Shown in pieces: positions 34,641 to 45,726 of a stretch of 64,000 nucleotides of DNA. The notes under the pieces were generated by a model. That model saw only the letters and a program-made list of their open reading frames with translations. It had not been told where the DNA came from and ran no database searches. Origin of the DNA: Beta vulgaris subsp. vulgaris. Lineage: Eukaryota; Streptophyta; Magnoliopsida; Caryophyllales; Amaranthaceae. Location of the stretch: positions 37,055,545 to 37,119,544 of the forward strand of contig NC_079205.1 of assembly GCF_026745355.1 (NCBI RefSeq), read 5' to 3'. The stretch's first letter is position 1, and every line of letters begins with the position of its first letter. A program made the position numbers and the translations under genes.

Positions 34641-35950
34641 ATCCTAGCTGGCTACGCTAAATTATTTAAACAATCAAACACAAGACGATGGAGATTGAAG
34701 ACGACGGTCAAGTTTGAATTGTATATATTATTTAATTATTTTAAAATTTTAGTTTTAGTAGCTAGCATTAGATTGTAGAAATTTTATTTTAAGACATTAT
34801 TAGAAGAAATTGATATTTTGAATAAAATTGATTTTGTATATAAATTAAATGTAGCAAATATTTTTTTGATATGATGAATAAAGCGAGCAAGAATTGATAT
34901 TTAATAATATTGTTGTGGCTATTGATAAATTGTTATACAAACCTGACAAAAAATAAAATAAAAAAAAATTGTTTTATTAGAAGAAAAAAGCGTATGTACG
35001 AAGAGCCCAAATACAGGATAATGTATGTATTGTAACTATTTTACTAAACCTAAGAAACCGGTTGTGGTCAATAAATGGTTTCAAAAGGGTAAGGCAAGGA
35101 GACCGGTTTTTAATGTTAAATGGTCTCCTAACCTCTTTATATATTATATATATACTTATCTAGGAGACTGGTTTTACCTGTCAACTGGTCTCCTAAATAA
35201 ACAAGGAAACCAAGCATTATAACCGGATTCTTAGCCTAGGACACCTGTGAGATGGAGATGTGTTATAGTCCGGTTTCCTAGGCCATTTTCAACCGGTTTC
35301 CTAGGCCTTTTTTGTAGTAGTGAACCTAAAATTACTTTCTTTTAATCTCAATCATTCTTATTTTGTTGAACCTACCCAACAATCAATCTTACCTTTCAAA
35401 GGTATAACTTGTCAACTTATCAGATAAGACCCACAATCCTTACAAAGTAGTGAAAATAATAATATAAGAGAACACATGAATAACATGATTCAATCTCAAT
35501 AATATATTAATTTCCCCATGTAATAAATAAAGTTCCCATCCATATGCTTGCATTAATAATTCCATACAAACATGACAATCTTTAACTCATAATAAATCTC
35601 ATAATTAACATGCTTGCACACAGGCATAAAACATGCAAAATTCAATCATACTAGAAATCACATATGAACTTATAAAGTTCCTATACATCATACTATAACA
35701 TTTCCTTCTTAAATCATGATAATAAATCACATAGCACATGGGTATGTACGTACCTTGTGTAAACTAGTTGATAGGCCACCTTTAATTCCTTGAAAGTCAC
35801 CTAGTGAGTATTCTCCGCCTAAAATAATCAATATAACTAAAATCAACACTCTTAAATAAAATACAGCAACTTTAAAATATTTTAAAACCCCTTTAAACAT
35901 ATTCAAAAGTTGTTTTTACTATCAAAACTTGAATTACTTTTAATTCCTTG

Positions 35951-36575
35951 TGTTGTGGCATGAAAAATCAACGGCTATGAGTGTGACACGTGGCCCCATC
36001 GCAGCCGTACAAGTGGCACTCTTTTGTTATTCTAAAGTACATAGACCAGAAGCTTGTATGGACTAAAGTACATTTTTCTGAAATAAAGAAAAGTGTACTA
36101 GCCCTTCTTATGGCCCAATCTGTACTTAGGCCCAGTAAACACAAAAAACACCTTTTTATAAAGGGTGATGTGTACTCTCCAATCAATAATCGCCACGTGT
36201 CAAAGCATTATTGATTAGCCAATCAGAAACTCCCAAAATTAGGGTGACATCAAGGTACATCAATCATTTCAGACACTATAAATAGTCCTTGAAATCAGGG
36301 GAAAGGTACATTTTTCAGAGCATAAGACTGTTATTCTGCCATAAATTCTCTCTCTCTCTACTTTCTCTCTCTAAAAGTTCCTTCATACTCCTAATACCTG
36401 ACTTAAGCTTCGGAGGGGGAAATACCACCCAAACCTTCAGGATGAGGCCCTTTTTGCAGGTTTGAAGGTAGAGCGTAGGATCGAGTTATGAGTCTAGGCA
36501 TTGTTGCACAAGTCTCCTATTGTTTAACCTACTGTTGGGGATAGTAGTATTATTTATGAGGAAAGCACTACGTTA
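35951..36575 (+). repeat. 5' LTR of element D
   Basis: Starts TGTTGTGGCATGAAAAATC. TATA-like box TATAAATA at 36277-36284. The 3' edge is slightly eroded (GTTA where the other copy has GTAACA). Confidence 0.88.
36277..36284 (+). promoter_or_regulatory. TATA-like box, 5' LTR of D
   Basis: TATAAATA; also present at 45414-45421 in the 3' LTR. Confidence 0.6.
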
Positions 36576-36577
36576 TT

Positions 36578-36594
36578 TGGCGCCATCTGTGGGG
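36578..36594 (+). other. Primer-binding site of element D
   Basis: TGGCGCCATCTGTGGGG, two or three bases after the LTR end. It resembles the TGGCGCC-type PBS of Tat/Athila elements. The exact tRNA is not assigned. Confidence 0.75.
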
Positions 36595-36604
36595 ATACGC
36601 AATA

Positions 36605-38273
36605 ATGACTGATTGTCACTCATCCAATGTTGCTAGGAATAGAAGTTTTGAGATACAAGTGGAGGATACCGTGGGCGATGAAAGGCCACCTAGAGGAAGA
36701 GATAGGTCATTTGTTGCTGTTTGTCTCTCTGGACGGTGCAGGGAATTTGTCATTCAAGAAAATCCTGAGCATCCAGTGACAGCTACCCATCTGGAAACTG
36801 TCTTGAATGACTTCCAGACCAGGATGACCGCTGTCATGGAGGAGCAAATCAAATATGCTATTTTTCCAGGTCAATCCAGGCCAGGCCGCTATAGTACCGC
36901 CTAGGGGGCAGTCTCAAGAAGGCCGTTCAGGGTCAAGCTGGCCTCCTCGGCAGGAAATGTCCAGGCGACTGTCAAAAGGGAAGCAGCTAGCAATAAGTGA
37001 ACCACGGAGAAAGATGGATTGGAAGTTGGTGGTTTGTCCAGGAGATAATATTCCTCTCAATAGTCATAAGATGGAGACGGATGCGAGGGAGTATCTGGAG
37101 GCCAAGAAGGCAGATGCTCTTCAGCGTTCGGCCTCAGGGTCTACTCCTTACATGAAGGATCCTCCATTAAGACTCACATCAAGAATTGAAGGAAGAAGTC
37201 AAAGACCTTCGGTTGTTCAGCCAAGGCAAGAAAAAACGTTTTAACAACCTATGGTGTATAGGCGTCAAGCCCTAACTAACACCTCCTCTAATCCAATGTT
37301 AAAAGAATATTGTCGGGAGTACATACCCACTGAGGGACATGCTGGGGCACTCAAGATTAACTGGCCGACCCCATTCTCGGCCAGAATCATGGAGTCTCCG
37401 CCATTCCAAAAGGTTAAGCTACCGACGATAAAACCTTTTGACGGAACCGCGGATCCAGATGATCATCTATCAGCCTACAAGCATCAGATGTATATTCAAG
37501 CCGTTAATGATGCTACATGGTGCAGGAATTTTCCAGCCACTCTGAAAGGAGTAGCTCAAAAGTGGTTTAATAATCTTCCCCCTCAACTCAGTGAATAATT
37601 TCACTGAGCTTAGTATCTTGTTTACAAAGCACTTTGTAGCAAACCGGTAGGAACAAAAGACCAACATGCATTTTGGTAAGATCATCCAAGGGCCTAAAGA
37701 AGCCCTAAGAAGTTTTGTGAAGAGATTCAACTTAGAAGCATTGCAGATCCTGGATCTAAATGCAGGAGTAGCCTTTGACGCCTTCATGAGGGGTTTAAGG
37801 CCAGGAAGCTTTAAGTTTGATTTGGTGAAGAAGAAGATTTTCCAGAAGCAGAGGCATTCATCCATGCTACGGAAGTTTGTGCGGAAGCAAAGCATCCGGA
37901 GGCAAAAAAGATTAAAGAAACAATTCAGCCTAAGAAGAGCATCCCTAAGAAAGCTAAAACTTGGGCGGTGACTTCGATGACAACCTCATCTAAGAGAAGC
38001 AAAAGAGCTGAACCAGCAACATCAGCTGAGCCTATAGAATTCAGCAAAAATCAATACTCCATTCTTATGGAGATAAAAGATCAGTATGAGCTGAAAGCGC
38101 CAACTGAAATGAAGACTCCCTACAGAAATAGTAATAAAAGCAAGTATTGCCATTTCCATAAGGATTGTGGCCACGAAACAAACGAATGTAAGCATTTGAA
38201 AAGAGCTTTGGAAGATTTAGCTCGCAAGGGTAAGATGAACTCCTATCTACCTCAAGCGGTTAGAAAATTTTAG
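36605..38273 (+). pseudogene. gag of element D, frameshifted
   Basis: Pieces: 36605-36904 (starting MTDCHSSN), 36855-37244, 37251-37598, 37666-37971 and 37968-38273. The 37251-37598 piece contains PFDGTADPDDHLSAYKHQM and LKGVAQKWFNNLPP, the retrotransposon gag domain. The last piece has CHFHKDCGHETNECKHLKRALE, a zinc-binding motif found in Tat-type gag. At least three frameshifts or stops separate the pieces. It follows the PBS directly, so the first ATG at 36605 is the natural start. Confidence 0.85.
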
Positions 38274-38540
38274 AAGAGGGATAATCGTCAAGGTCGAAGA
38301 AAGGAGGATGAAAGCACTGACAAAGATGTATTGCTTGTGATATCTGGAGGTTTTGCAGCAGGAGGTCCCACCAACCGCGACCACAAAAATTACTTATGAG
38401 AACTCGGCCAGATAATGCTTACCAATCAGGTAGAGTCTGACCCTTTTGCTAAGGTTGTCGTCAGCTAGCTAGATTGCGGGAAGATAAGAACCCCCCATGA
38501 CGACCCGTTGGTGATGGAGATGAAAATAGCAAACCTCTGA

Positions 38541-39044
38541 GTGAGACGAATTTTGATATATACAGGGAGTTCTACCGATATCATCAGCTCAGATTGTTTG
38601 TCAAGATTAAAGTTCGATGAGAATGACTTGGTCCCAATCCACCATCACATCATTGGATTTGGGGGAGGAATAATCCACCCAATGGGAATTGTCACCTTAC
38701 CCGTCAGGGTAGGAGATAAAGAGGCTTCCAGGACACTATTTGTTAAGTTTCTGGTGGTACGGGATTTGACAGCTTACAATGTCATTTTCGGACGACCCAC
38801 CTTAAACGACATCAAATCTGTTATTATAACCCCTCTGATGCTAATGAAGTTTGAGTGCGATGGAGGGAAGATTGGATCCCTATATGGAGATCAGCAAGCA
38901 GCAAGAGAATGCAACCTCACCACTCTAAAACCTTCATCATGGAAAGGAGAAAAACCAGAGCAGCCAAACGCCATAGAGGAAGGACCGGCTGAGAGGGTGA
39001 AAGGCCAGATAAGTGAGTTAAAGAATGAAGTAGAAAGAACTTAG
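38541..39044 (+). pseudogene. Aspartic protease domain of element D, catalytic Asp replaced by Tyr
   Basis: The segment RILIYTGSSTDIISSDCL corresponds to the retropepsin active site, where the family has D-T/S-G. Here the first position is Tyr (TAT instead of GAT/GAC). IIGFGGGIIHPMGIVTLP and AYNVIFGRPTLNDIKSVI follow, typical of the Tat/Athila protease. The frame is open for 167 residues, but the catalytic loss makes it inactive if the call is right. The 38274-38540 linker is broken. Confidence 0.82.
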
Positions 39045-40200
39045 ATGAAGGCCCCTCAGTTCAGCAAGCCATCCATCCTTTTGCCAAGCAAGAAGAGGAA
39101 ATGTTTGGCCATCAAAGAAGAAAAAGCTTCGTCACAAGAAGTAATGTCCATCATGGGTATTGGGCTTTGTTTGGATGAGAGACGTCCGGAGAGGAAGCTG
39201 AAAATTGGGTTTGATCTATATCACAAGATCAAGGACGAATTGATCAAGCTGTTAAAAAAATTTGAGGATGTTTTTGCATATGTGGTTGAGGAAATGCCGG
39301 GAATTGATCCCGAAGTTGCCGTTCATAAGTTAAACATAGATCCAGGTCAAAAGCCAATCCGACAGAAAAAGAGACACTTGGGTTCGGCCATCAATCAAGC
39401 TGTTGATCAAGAAGTACAGAAGCTGTTACAATCAAAATTCATCCGGGAGACTTATTATCTAGATTGGATTTCTAATGTAGTCATGGCCCTCAAGCTAAAT
39501 GGAACTTGGAGGATGTGTGCGGACTACACTGATCTAAATAAGGCTTGTCCAAAGGACAACATTCCTCTTCCCAAAATAGATCGGTTAGTCGATTCCACGG
39601 CGGGGCATGCACTATTGACCTTCATGGATGCTTATTCTGGTTCTCATCAAATTCCAATGTGGCCAGAAGATCAGGACAAGACTTCATTTATCACTGAGAA
39701 AGGGCTCTATGGCTGGTTGAGGATTCGGCCTTCGAAATGCGCCAGCTACCTTCCAACGGCTAATAAACACCGTCTTCCAGCAGCAACTGGGGAGAATTGT
39801 GGAGGCTTACATTGATGACATAATCGTCAAAAGCCGGAAGGAAGTAGACCATATGAAGGATCTTCGAGAAACATTCCTGACTCTTAGAAAATACAAGCTG
39901 AAGCTGAATCCGCAGAAATGCGTGTTTTGAGTGGTGGCCGGAAAGTTTTTGGGTTTCTTGGTCCACCAGAGAGGAATTGAAGCAAACCCTGATAAGATTC
40001 ATGCAATTCGAGACATGACATCTTCGTCTAAAGTTAAGGAAGTTCAGCGTCTAACAGGGTGCTTGGCAGCCCTTGGACGATTTCTTTCTAAATTCGGAGA
40101 TAAATATCATCACTTCTTCGCAACGATAAAAAAGAAAGCAAGATTTGAGTGGACGGAAGAGGCGGAGCAGGCTCTCCAGCAGATTAATGAGCATCTTTGA
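39045..40200 (+). pseudogene. Reverse transcriptase of element D, frameshifted
   Basis: The 39045-39815 open piece has KKFEDVFAY...MPGIDP, VQKLLQSKFIRE, WRMCADYTDLNKACPKD, LPKIDRLVDSTAGH and FMDAYSG. A shift near 39720 moves to a frame with APATFQRLIN and the catalytic EAYIDDIIVKS (about 39800-39832). The remainder (39931-40200) includes FLGFLVHQRGIEANPDKI and LTGCLAALGRF. Stops at 39928 and 40198. The YIDD residues are intact. Confidence 0.9.
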
Positions 40201-40410
40201 CAGTTGCCTCGATTGATAAGTCCGACCGAAGGGGAAAAGTTGTTTGTATATTTGGTTGTATCGCCTCATGCAGTGAGCGTTGTCCTCCTGACCGAAAGAG
40301 ATTCAGTGCGAATTCCGGTCTATTTTCTAAGCCATGTACTAAAAGATGTCGAATTGGAAAGTGTTCCTCGGACGTGGAACTCAGACACTTTGAAAAAATA
40401 CTACATCTGA
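40201..40410 (+). pseudogene. Truncated RNase H of element D
   Basis: Starts PRLISPTEGEKLFVYLVVSP and reaches FLSHVLKDVE, the first third of a Tat RNase H. The text then becomes unrelated (repeated GAATTGGAAAGTGT words near 40350-40430) and no integrase follows. This marks a deletion or rearrangement. Confidence 0.8.
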
Positions 40411-41433
40411 TGTAATTGGAAAGTGTAATTCCCTGCTAGCTAAGAGCCATAGCACATTAATGAAAAATTAGAAATGTATACATGTATCTTGGCTCCCAGC
40501 AAAGCAAAATTCATATAATACAAATCTACTTCCATACTATGACTGTCTCTTTACTTGTTATGCTTTGCTATTTGATTAAGGGCATACACCATCGGCTAAG
40601 CCGGTGGCCTAGAACAAATATTCAAAAAAAAAACAGCAAAACACAAACAGCTATTAGGAGATCGGTCAACATGTCAAAATCCTTTAAGGATTACACATGA
40701 CGAAGGACACCAATTGATAAACTTATAAAGTTAACATCAATCTCCTAAACGAAGGCGACTGGAATTAAGAAACTTTAGTAAAAGGGTCTTACTTTCCGTC
40801 CAAAGGCCACTCACTGTAATAACCACCTTAGTAAAGGAATAAGTTATTGCAAGCTTTAACAAGGATGGATGGATTGCCACAATCCTAGATTATACTTTGC
40901 ATAATACACCACCATCAAGAATGGTTGTTCTCCTTCTTAGAACAAAGAAAATTGCTAAAATTTCTTCGTCCAAGAAGGGGGGATACATATTAAATATACT
41001 AATGCAAGTAGAAAAACGTCCTTGAACAGAAAACCAAGCCTTGGTGCAACTTTGAGTAATCTACTGACAAACAACTCTAGCATTTCAGACCGAACAATTT
41101 TGGCACTTGCTGTTTTTATCCTTATGATTGGATTAGATCGTCCATGATGAGATTGTCGGCATCTTCGGCCAAAGCAATTTGCTTATAACTGGGAAAGTTA
41201 TTTGGATTGAATTATTAAACTATGAGAAAAATGGAAACAAGAGACAATAAGTGAAAAAAGAGATTCCCTTATAAAAATTCAAAGAAGATTACAACCTAGG
41301 CTAAAAAAAAAAAAAAAAAAAGCTGCTACGATAAGTACAAAAGGCCTGCAGCCAAGATTGAAAAGGAAAAAGAAAACTAAGCGTCCGGGTCTGAGTCAAC
41401 CTTCTAGTCCTCTTCCTCGTCGTCTGAGGATTC
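40411..41433. other. Non-coding stretch of element D between pol remnant and antisense gene
   Basis: No ORF with family similarity on either strand. It contains a poly-A run (about 41307-41322). This is where integrase would be in a complete element. It probably includes the 3' UTR of the antisense gene. Confidence 0.5.
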
Positions 41434-44400
41434 CTAAAAGACTGGGAGCTCCTCTCCAGTCACGGTGGCTTTGTTAAGGCTCTCTTGAAACTCCAGACGA
41501 CGTTCGTATCTGGGAACGTCGTTAGTTTCGGCCAGCATTTCAAATGCCTTCACAACCCACGTCTTAGAGGTTTCTATCACCTCATTGAGAGCCTTATTGG
41601 CTGACTCGAAAGCATCATCGACCTCTTTTTTCAGGCCGTGATTTTTTTGCTCGGAGAAAACAATTCTATCTCCAAAGCTCAACGGCCGTCAAAAGGGTCG
41701 TGTTTCTTTCGTCCGTGAGAGTCCGCTCAAGGGCAGCCTTCTCGTCCAGAAGCTCCTTCACACTAACTAGGTATCTTTTGTTGGCCGACTTCATCTCGGC
41801 CGAACGCTTCTCCCAAGCTTCTCTTGACCGGCGATGCAAGACTTCCTGCTCCGCCATAGAGAATTGAGCTTGGTCCGCAGCTTTGGTGGCATCCCGGACA
41901 AGCTGCTTGTTTTCTTTCATGAGCAATCTTGCCCAGTCTTCGGTTATTATGCTGCGATCAAAAAGCTGAAAAAGGGAAGATAAAAGCAAGTCAGGACGAT
42001 CACAAAGGTGGGCAAAAGTTGCTAAGTATGAAAAAGAAGACGGCAGAGAAATGAAAACTATACCTCAGCAGCTAGTTGAGACATGTAGCCTACATGCCCA
42101 GATGAAGCCCCTCTCAAGCCTTTGATGTAAGGCTCAGGGAAGCATTTGAACAACTCCTGCTTGAGCTACTTCAGCTGCCTCTTTGCCCTTATCTGAAAGA
42201 GGAGACTCGTCAGTATTTCTGAAGGGTATAACTACGTTCCGTTTGTTGGACGGACTTATCGGACGCCCGCCAACGTGCAAAGTCCTAACAACTTAGAGTA
42301 ATAAGACTCACCAGAAGATCGAGAGGCCGATCTATAAGCCTGGGGCATCTGTGAAACCAGCTTCGCTACCGGCCCAGAAAAAGCCAATCCGTCTTTAGCC
42401 GCGTCCGGCTGAGAAATATCTTGTGCGGCCCCTTCATCCTCGTCCAAATTAACAACTGTGTTTGGTTGTTCAGCAATATTTGGGGGTGCCAAACCCACTG
42501 GGCCGGTATAAGGAACCATGGCCGTTTCTTCGACTGAAGGAGGAACTTCCTCCGTGGAAGGAGGAATCTCGACCTTCGACAGGGAAGGCTGGTCTGGTTT
42601 CTTCTTCTTAGCGGTAAAGCCTTTGGATTTCTTGGGAGGAGGGGAATCTCCCCTTGCAGCCGGTCTTTTCTTTGAGGCCGTCTTCTCTGCCAACGCCTTA
42701 GACGTTGAGGTTGGCAAGACTTCAATAAAGACGGAGCCTGCCTAAATAAGGAGAGCGGCAAGGATCCACCAAAACATAGATCAGAGACCAATGGTGTGTT
42801 AGTCTCTGGACGGGGCTCGGTCGCAAATGGAAATCGTCCATTGATGATTGGACGACGTCTCCTCCCGGAAGCACACCGGCCACAGACACATTGGCCGCCT
42901 TTCTTTTTGAAGCCAGGAGCATCCTGCAATGGAACCCGTCCAGAAAGCCAACTAAAGTATTGGTTCTCAGGACGAGGTCCGGCAAAATAAGGAAATCGGC
43001 CACAGAAGATACTGGCCGACATCCTCTTTGAATCAGGGATTGCATAGATATTGTGCTCGTCCAAAAATCCAACATATTGATAACTGGACGAGCCTCGTGG
43101 GCTAATGAAGGTCGGCCAACTGTTTCTTGGACGCCTTCCATTTTAAGGAAAGGTCCGTCCTAAAAAAAAAAATTAAATATAAAGAGAAGGAGAAATTTTT
43201 TACTTACCAAGGTGTTTGTCCTCTTTTCAGAGCCGGACTTGCTGTACTCCTTCCATATAGTGTTTGTGAACTTAGACATGCTGATATCTCCTGTGCAAGA
43301 TTTCTTCAAGACGGCTCTTGCAGAATCTACAAAAGAAGAAAGACGCTGATTAGTTAATTATAGTCACCAGACGAGGGCATTTACTTGGAAAAAAGTCAAA
43401 AGTACACCTCTATCCTCGGCCTGCCGCAAGCCAGTGGCGACCAAGAAGTTATCATTATAAAACATCTCTTTAAAAGGGATCCAGTAGGACGGACCCTTAA
43501 AAGAAGAGTTGTTTGGGGTGGAATAGTCCGATATCTTGAAGTATTCTATCATACCTTAGCCGATTCATCCTCAAGTTCTAATAAGGATGTTGCCCGTCCA
43601 GTATTGGTGGTAGCTCAGCTGAAATATCGATATCGTCTAGCTACCGCTTCATTTGGAGCTTGGACGAAGAGAAATTCTGCCTTCCAGGCGTGCATCTTGG
43701 ACGTTATATCCCAGGACGTCAAGAAGTCATGACGGTTGCATACGCTGAACCAGGCCCCTTCTGTAGTGTTGGGAACTTTAGATACATAGTGTATCTGGGA
43801 AAAGGCGGCCAAGAAAAGAACGCCACCTTTCAGTTCGCAGACGGCCAAGAAGGTTAAAATATTTTGCCAAGAATTTGGGGCGAGTTGGTTATAGCCGATG
43901 CTATAATGTAAGAGAAGCCGGCTTATAAAAGGATGTAGGGGAAATGGCAACCCAGCATCCAAAGCCAGACGGTAAACAGCAAAGTGGTCGGACGGGGCAC
44001 TAAGTATTGTATCCTCCCGTCCTGGCAAAACAAAGGAGTACCCCGGCATAGGCTTGGCCGAGGAGAAATGCCTAAGGTCTGAACCTACTCGTCCAAGCCA
44101 ACTATTGTCAGCTAAGATGAACCTAGGGTCAGATAGGGGACCTAAGCGGCGCCTAATTTCAGAAGAAGTAGTGGATGGGTCGTCCGAATTATTGGACGAG
44201 CCCGGTGAAATATCTACCTCGTTGGCCTCATCCACTGCCATACCTTGTGTGGACGAGCTCATCTCCGAAAGGCCCTCATTGATCCTTTCATCCTGGACGC
44301 TTACAGGAGAGGGAGTTATGTTTGCTAGTCGTGCTCTTTGGACCTCGCGCTCCCCCTCGGCAGCGATTCGGTCGGTCGATGCCTCAATTTCTGAGCTGGA

Positions 44401-44639
44401 GGCCAGGAGGTTCACCGATCGTCTAATGCGAGTTGTTTGCTTAACGCGTGCCAGATTACCCTGCACAGGTAAAGACTGGGTCATCTGACTTTGTCGTCCA
44501 TGTCCAAAAAAATAAAATGCATGGCCGGCCAAAATAGGCCCAACTCTATAATGTGTCGAGGAAGAAAGGCTCTTTGTTCTAGGTTAAGACCAACCCTTAA
44601 GCAGCCGGGAATATTTGATGAAGAAGACGAATCCATTTT
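41434..44639 (-). CDS. Multi-exon antisense gene of Tat element D (extra ORF, putative gypsy-type transposon domain)
   Basis: Minus-strand exons with canonical splice signals: a start region near 44639 or the ATG at 44484; a long open exon to 43615; exon 43326-43208 (acceptor TTTTGTAG, donor GTAAGT); exon from 43159 through 42717 to 42312 (donor GTGAGT); exon 42192-42064 (acceptor CTCTTTCAG, donor GTATAG); and exon 41965 to 41434 (acceptor TTTTTCAG). The first long exon contains PGYSFVLPGREDTILSAP and FAVYRLALDAGLPFPLHPFI, the pattern of the plant domain called putative gypsy type transposon. The middle is K/P/S-rich and the end is coiled-coil (AADQAQFSMAEQEVLHRRS). Some frame breaks remain (near 44490 and in 43150-42722). 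Function unknown. Confidence 0.75.
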
Positions 44640-45088
44640 TCTTAAAAAGAATGTGAAATAAAAGTGCAAAATAAGAATTAAACAGAGGAAAGGGATACCT
44701 GTTGAATTACTCGGACGGATGGAGAGAACGAACTAAATGTGACCTTGGACGAATTGAGAAAACTTAGTAAGATCTTGGACGAATGCTCTTTCTCTCTCTA
44801 AAGTTCAGTAAAAATGGGGCAAAGTCTATCTCTCTAGAAATTCTCTCAAGGGTGTAAAAATGATTTCAGAAACGACAAGGGGACATATTTATAGAGAGGT
44901 AAATTGACCTCCTCCTCCGGTAATGTGACTGTTGCATGCCAAAAACCTCTTGAGGATTGACCTGTTGAGACCGACTAAATGGCGTCCATTCCATCTTGAA
45001 AAAAGTATGAGGCAGTTCCCGTCGGTTAAAAGAGAATTCCAACCATCTTGGCGCCTAAACGATAAAAAAATCTCTTTTATGGGGCAAA
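44640..45088. other. Upstream region of the antisense gene and PPT of D
   Basis: Holds the antisense TATA-like box (44886-44893) and, on the plus strand, the purine tract TTATGGGGCAAA immediately before the 3' LTR at 45089. No ORF is supported. Confidence 0.6.
44886..44893 (-). promoter_or_regulatory. TATA-like box for the antisense gene of D
   Basis: TATAAATA on the minus strand in the context CTCTATAAATATG, about 250 bp upstream of the first ATG candidate at 44639 and outside the LTR. It suggests a dedicated internal promoter; transcription is not tested. Confidence 0.55.
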
Positions 45089-45726
45089 TGTTGTGGCATG
45101 AAAAATCAACGGCTATGAATGTAACACGTGGCCCCATCGCAGCCCTACAAGTGGCACTCTTCTGTTATTATAAATTACATGCACCAGAAGCTTGTATGGA
45201 CTAAAGTAAATTTTTCTAAAATAAAGAAAGGTCTACTAGCCCTTTTTATGGCCCAATCTGTAGTCAGGCCTAGTAAACACAAAAAACACCTTTTTACAAA
45301 GGGTGATGTGTACTCTCCAATCAATAATCGCCACGTGTCATAGCATTATTGCTAGCCAATCAGATGCTCCCAAAATTAGGGTGACATCAAGGTACAACAG
45401 TCATTTCACACACTATAAATAGTCCTTGAAATCAGGGGAAAGGTACGTTTTTCAGAGCATAGGACTGTGATTCTACCATAAATTCTCTCTCTCTCTCTCT
45501 CTCTCTCTACTTTCTCTTTGTAAAAGTTCTTTCATACTCCTGATACCTGACTTAAGCTTCAGAGGGGAAAATACCACCCAAACCTCCATGGTGGGTCCCT
45601 TTTTGCAGGTTTGAAGGCAGAGCTCAGGATCGGGTTTTGAGTCTAAGCATTGTTGCACAAGTCTGCTATTGTTGAACCTACTGTTGGGGATAGTAGTATT
45701 ATTTACGAGGAAAGCACTATGTAACA
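45089..45726 (+). repeat. 3' LTR of element D
   Basis: 638 bp, ending GTAACA; high similarity to 35951-36575. Contains a CT microsatellite at about 45484-45508. TSD CCTAG follows at 45727-45731. Confidence 0.92.

Larger units (their letters stand above)
29836..35322. mobile_element. CACTA-type element 3 carrying potassium transporter gene fragments
   Basis: 5487 bp, with ends CACTACTACAAAAATGGCC and GGCCTTTTTTGTAGTAGTG and a perfect 3-bp TSD AAC (29833-29835 and 35323-35325). Subterminal repeats of AACCGGTTTC and GGAGACCGGTTT are clustered within about 350 bp of each end in both orientations. The uninterrupted site is visible near 55993 in the other LTR of B. There is no transposase, so it would need one supplied in trans. 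The interior holds exons of a KUP/HAK transporter (31440-34640) and a GC-richer block (30440-30960). Confidence 0.92.
35951..45726 (+). mobile_element. Tat-lineage gypsy element D in LTR of B
   Basis: About 9.8 kb, with LTRs 35951-36575 and 45089-45726, a PBS beginning TGGCGCC, and plus-strand gag, protease, RT and a partial RNase H (36605-40410). No integrase is found. A multi-exon antisense gene occupies 41434-44639. The gag-associated CHFHKDCGHETNEC motif, the TGGCGCC PBS and the antisense extra gene are features of the Tat group. The 5-bp TSD is CCTTG (35946-35950) and CCTAG (45727-45731); the uninterrupted site is near 56652 in the other LTR of B (AATTCCTAGTATAG). Confidence 0.9.

Noticed and set aside
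42518..44488. Plus-strand open frames over the antisense gene of D
   Set aside because: They are shadows of the minus-strand exons, which have domain similarity and splice signals; the plus-strand frames have neither.
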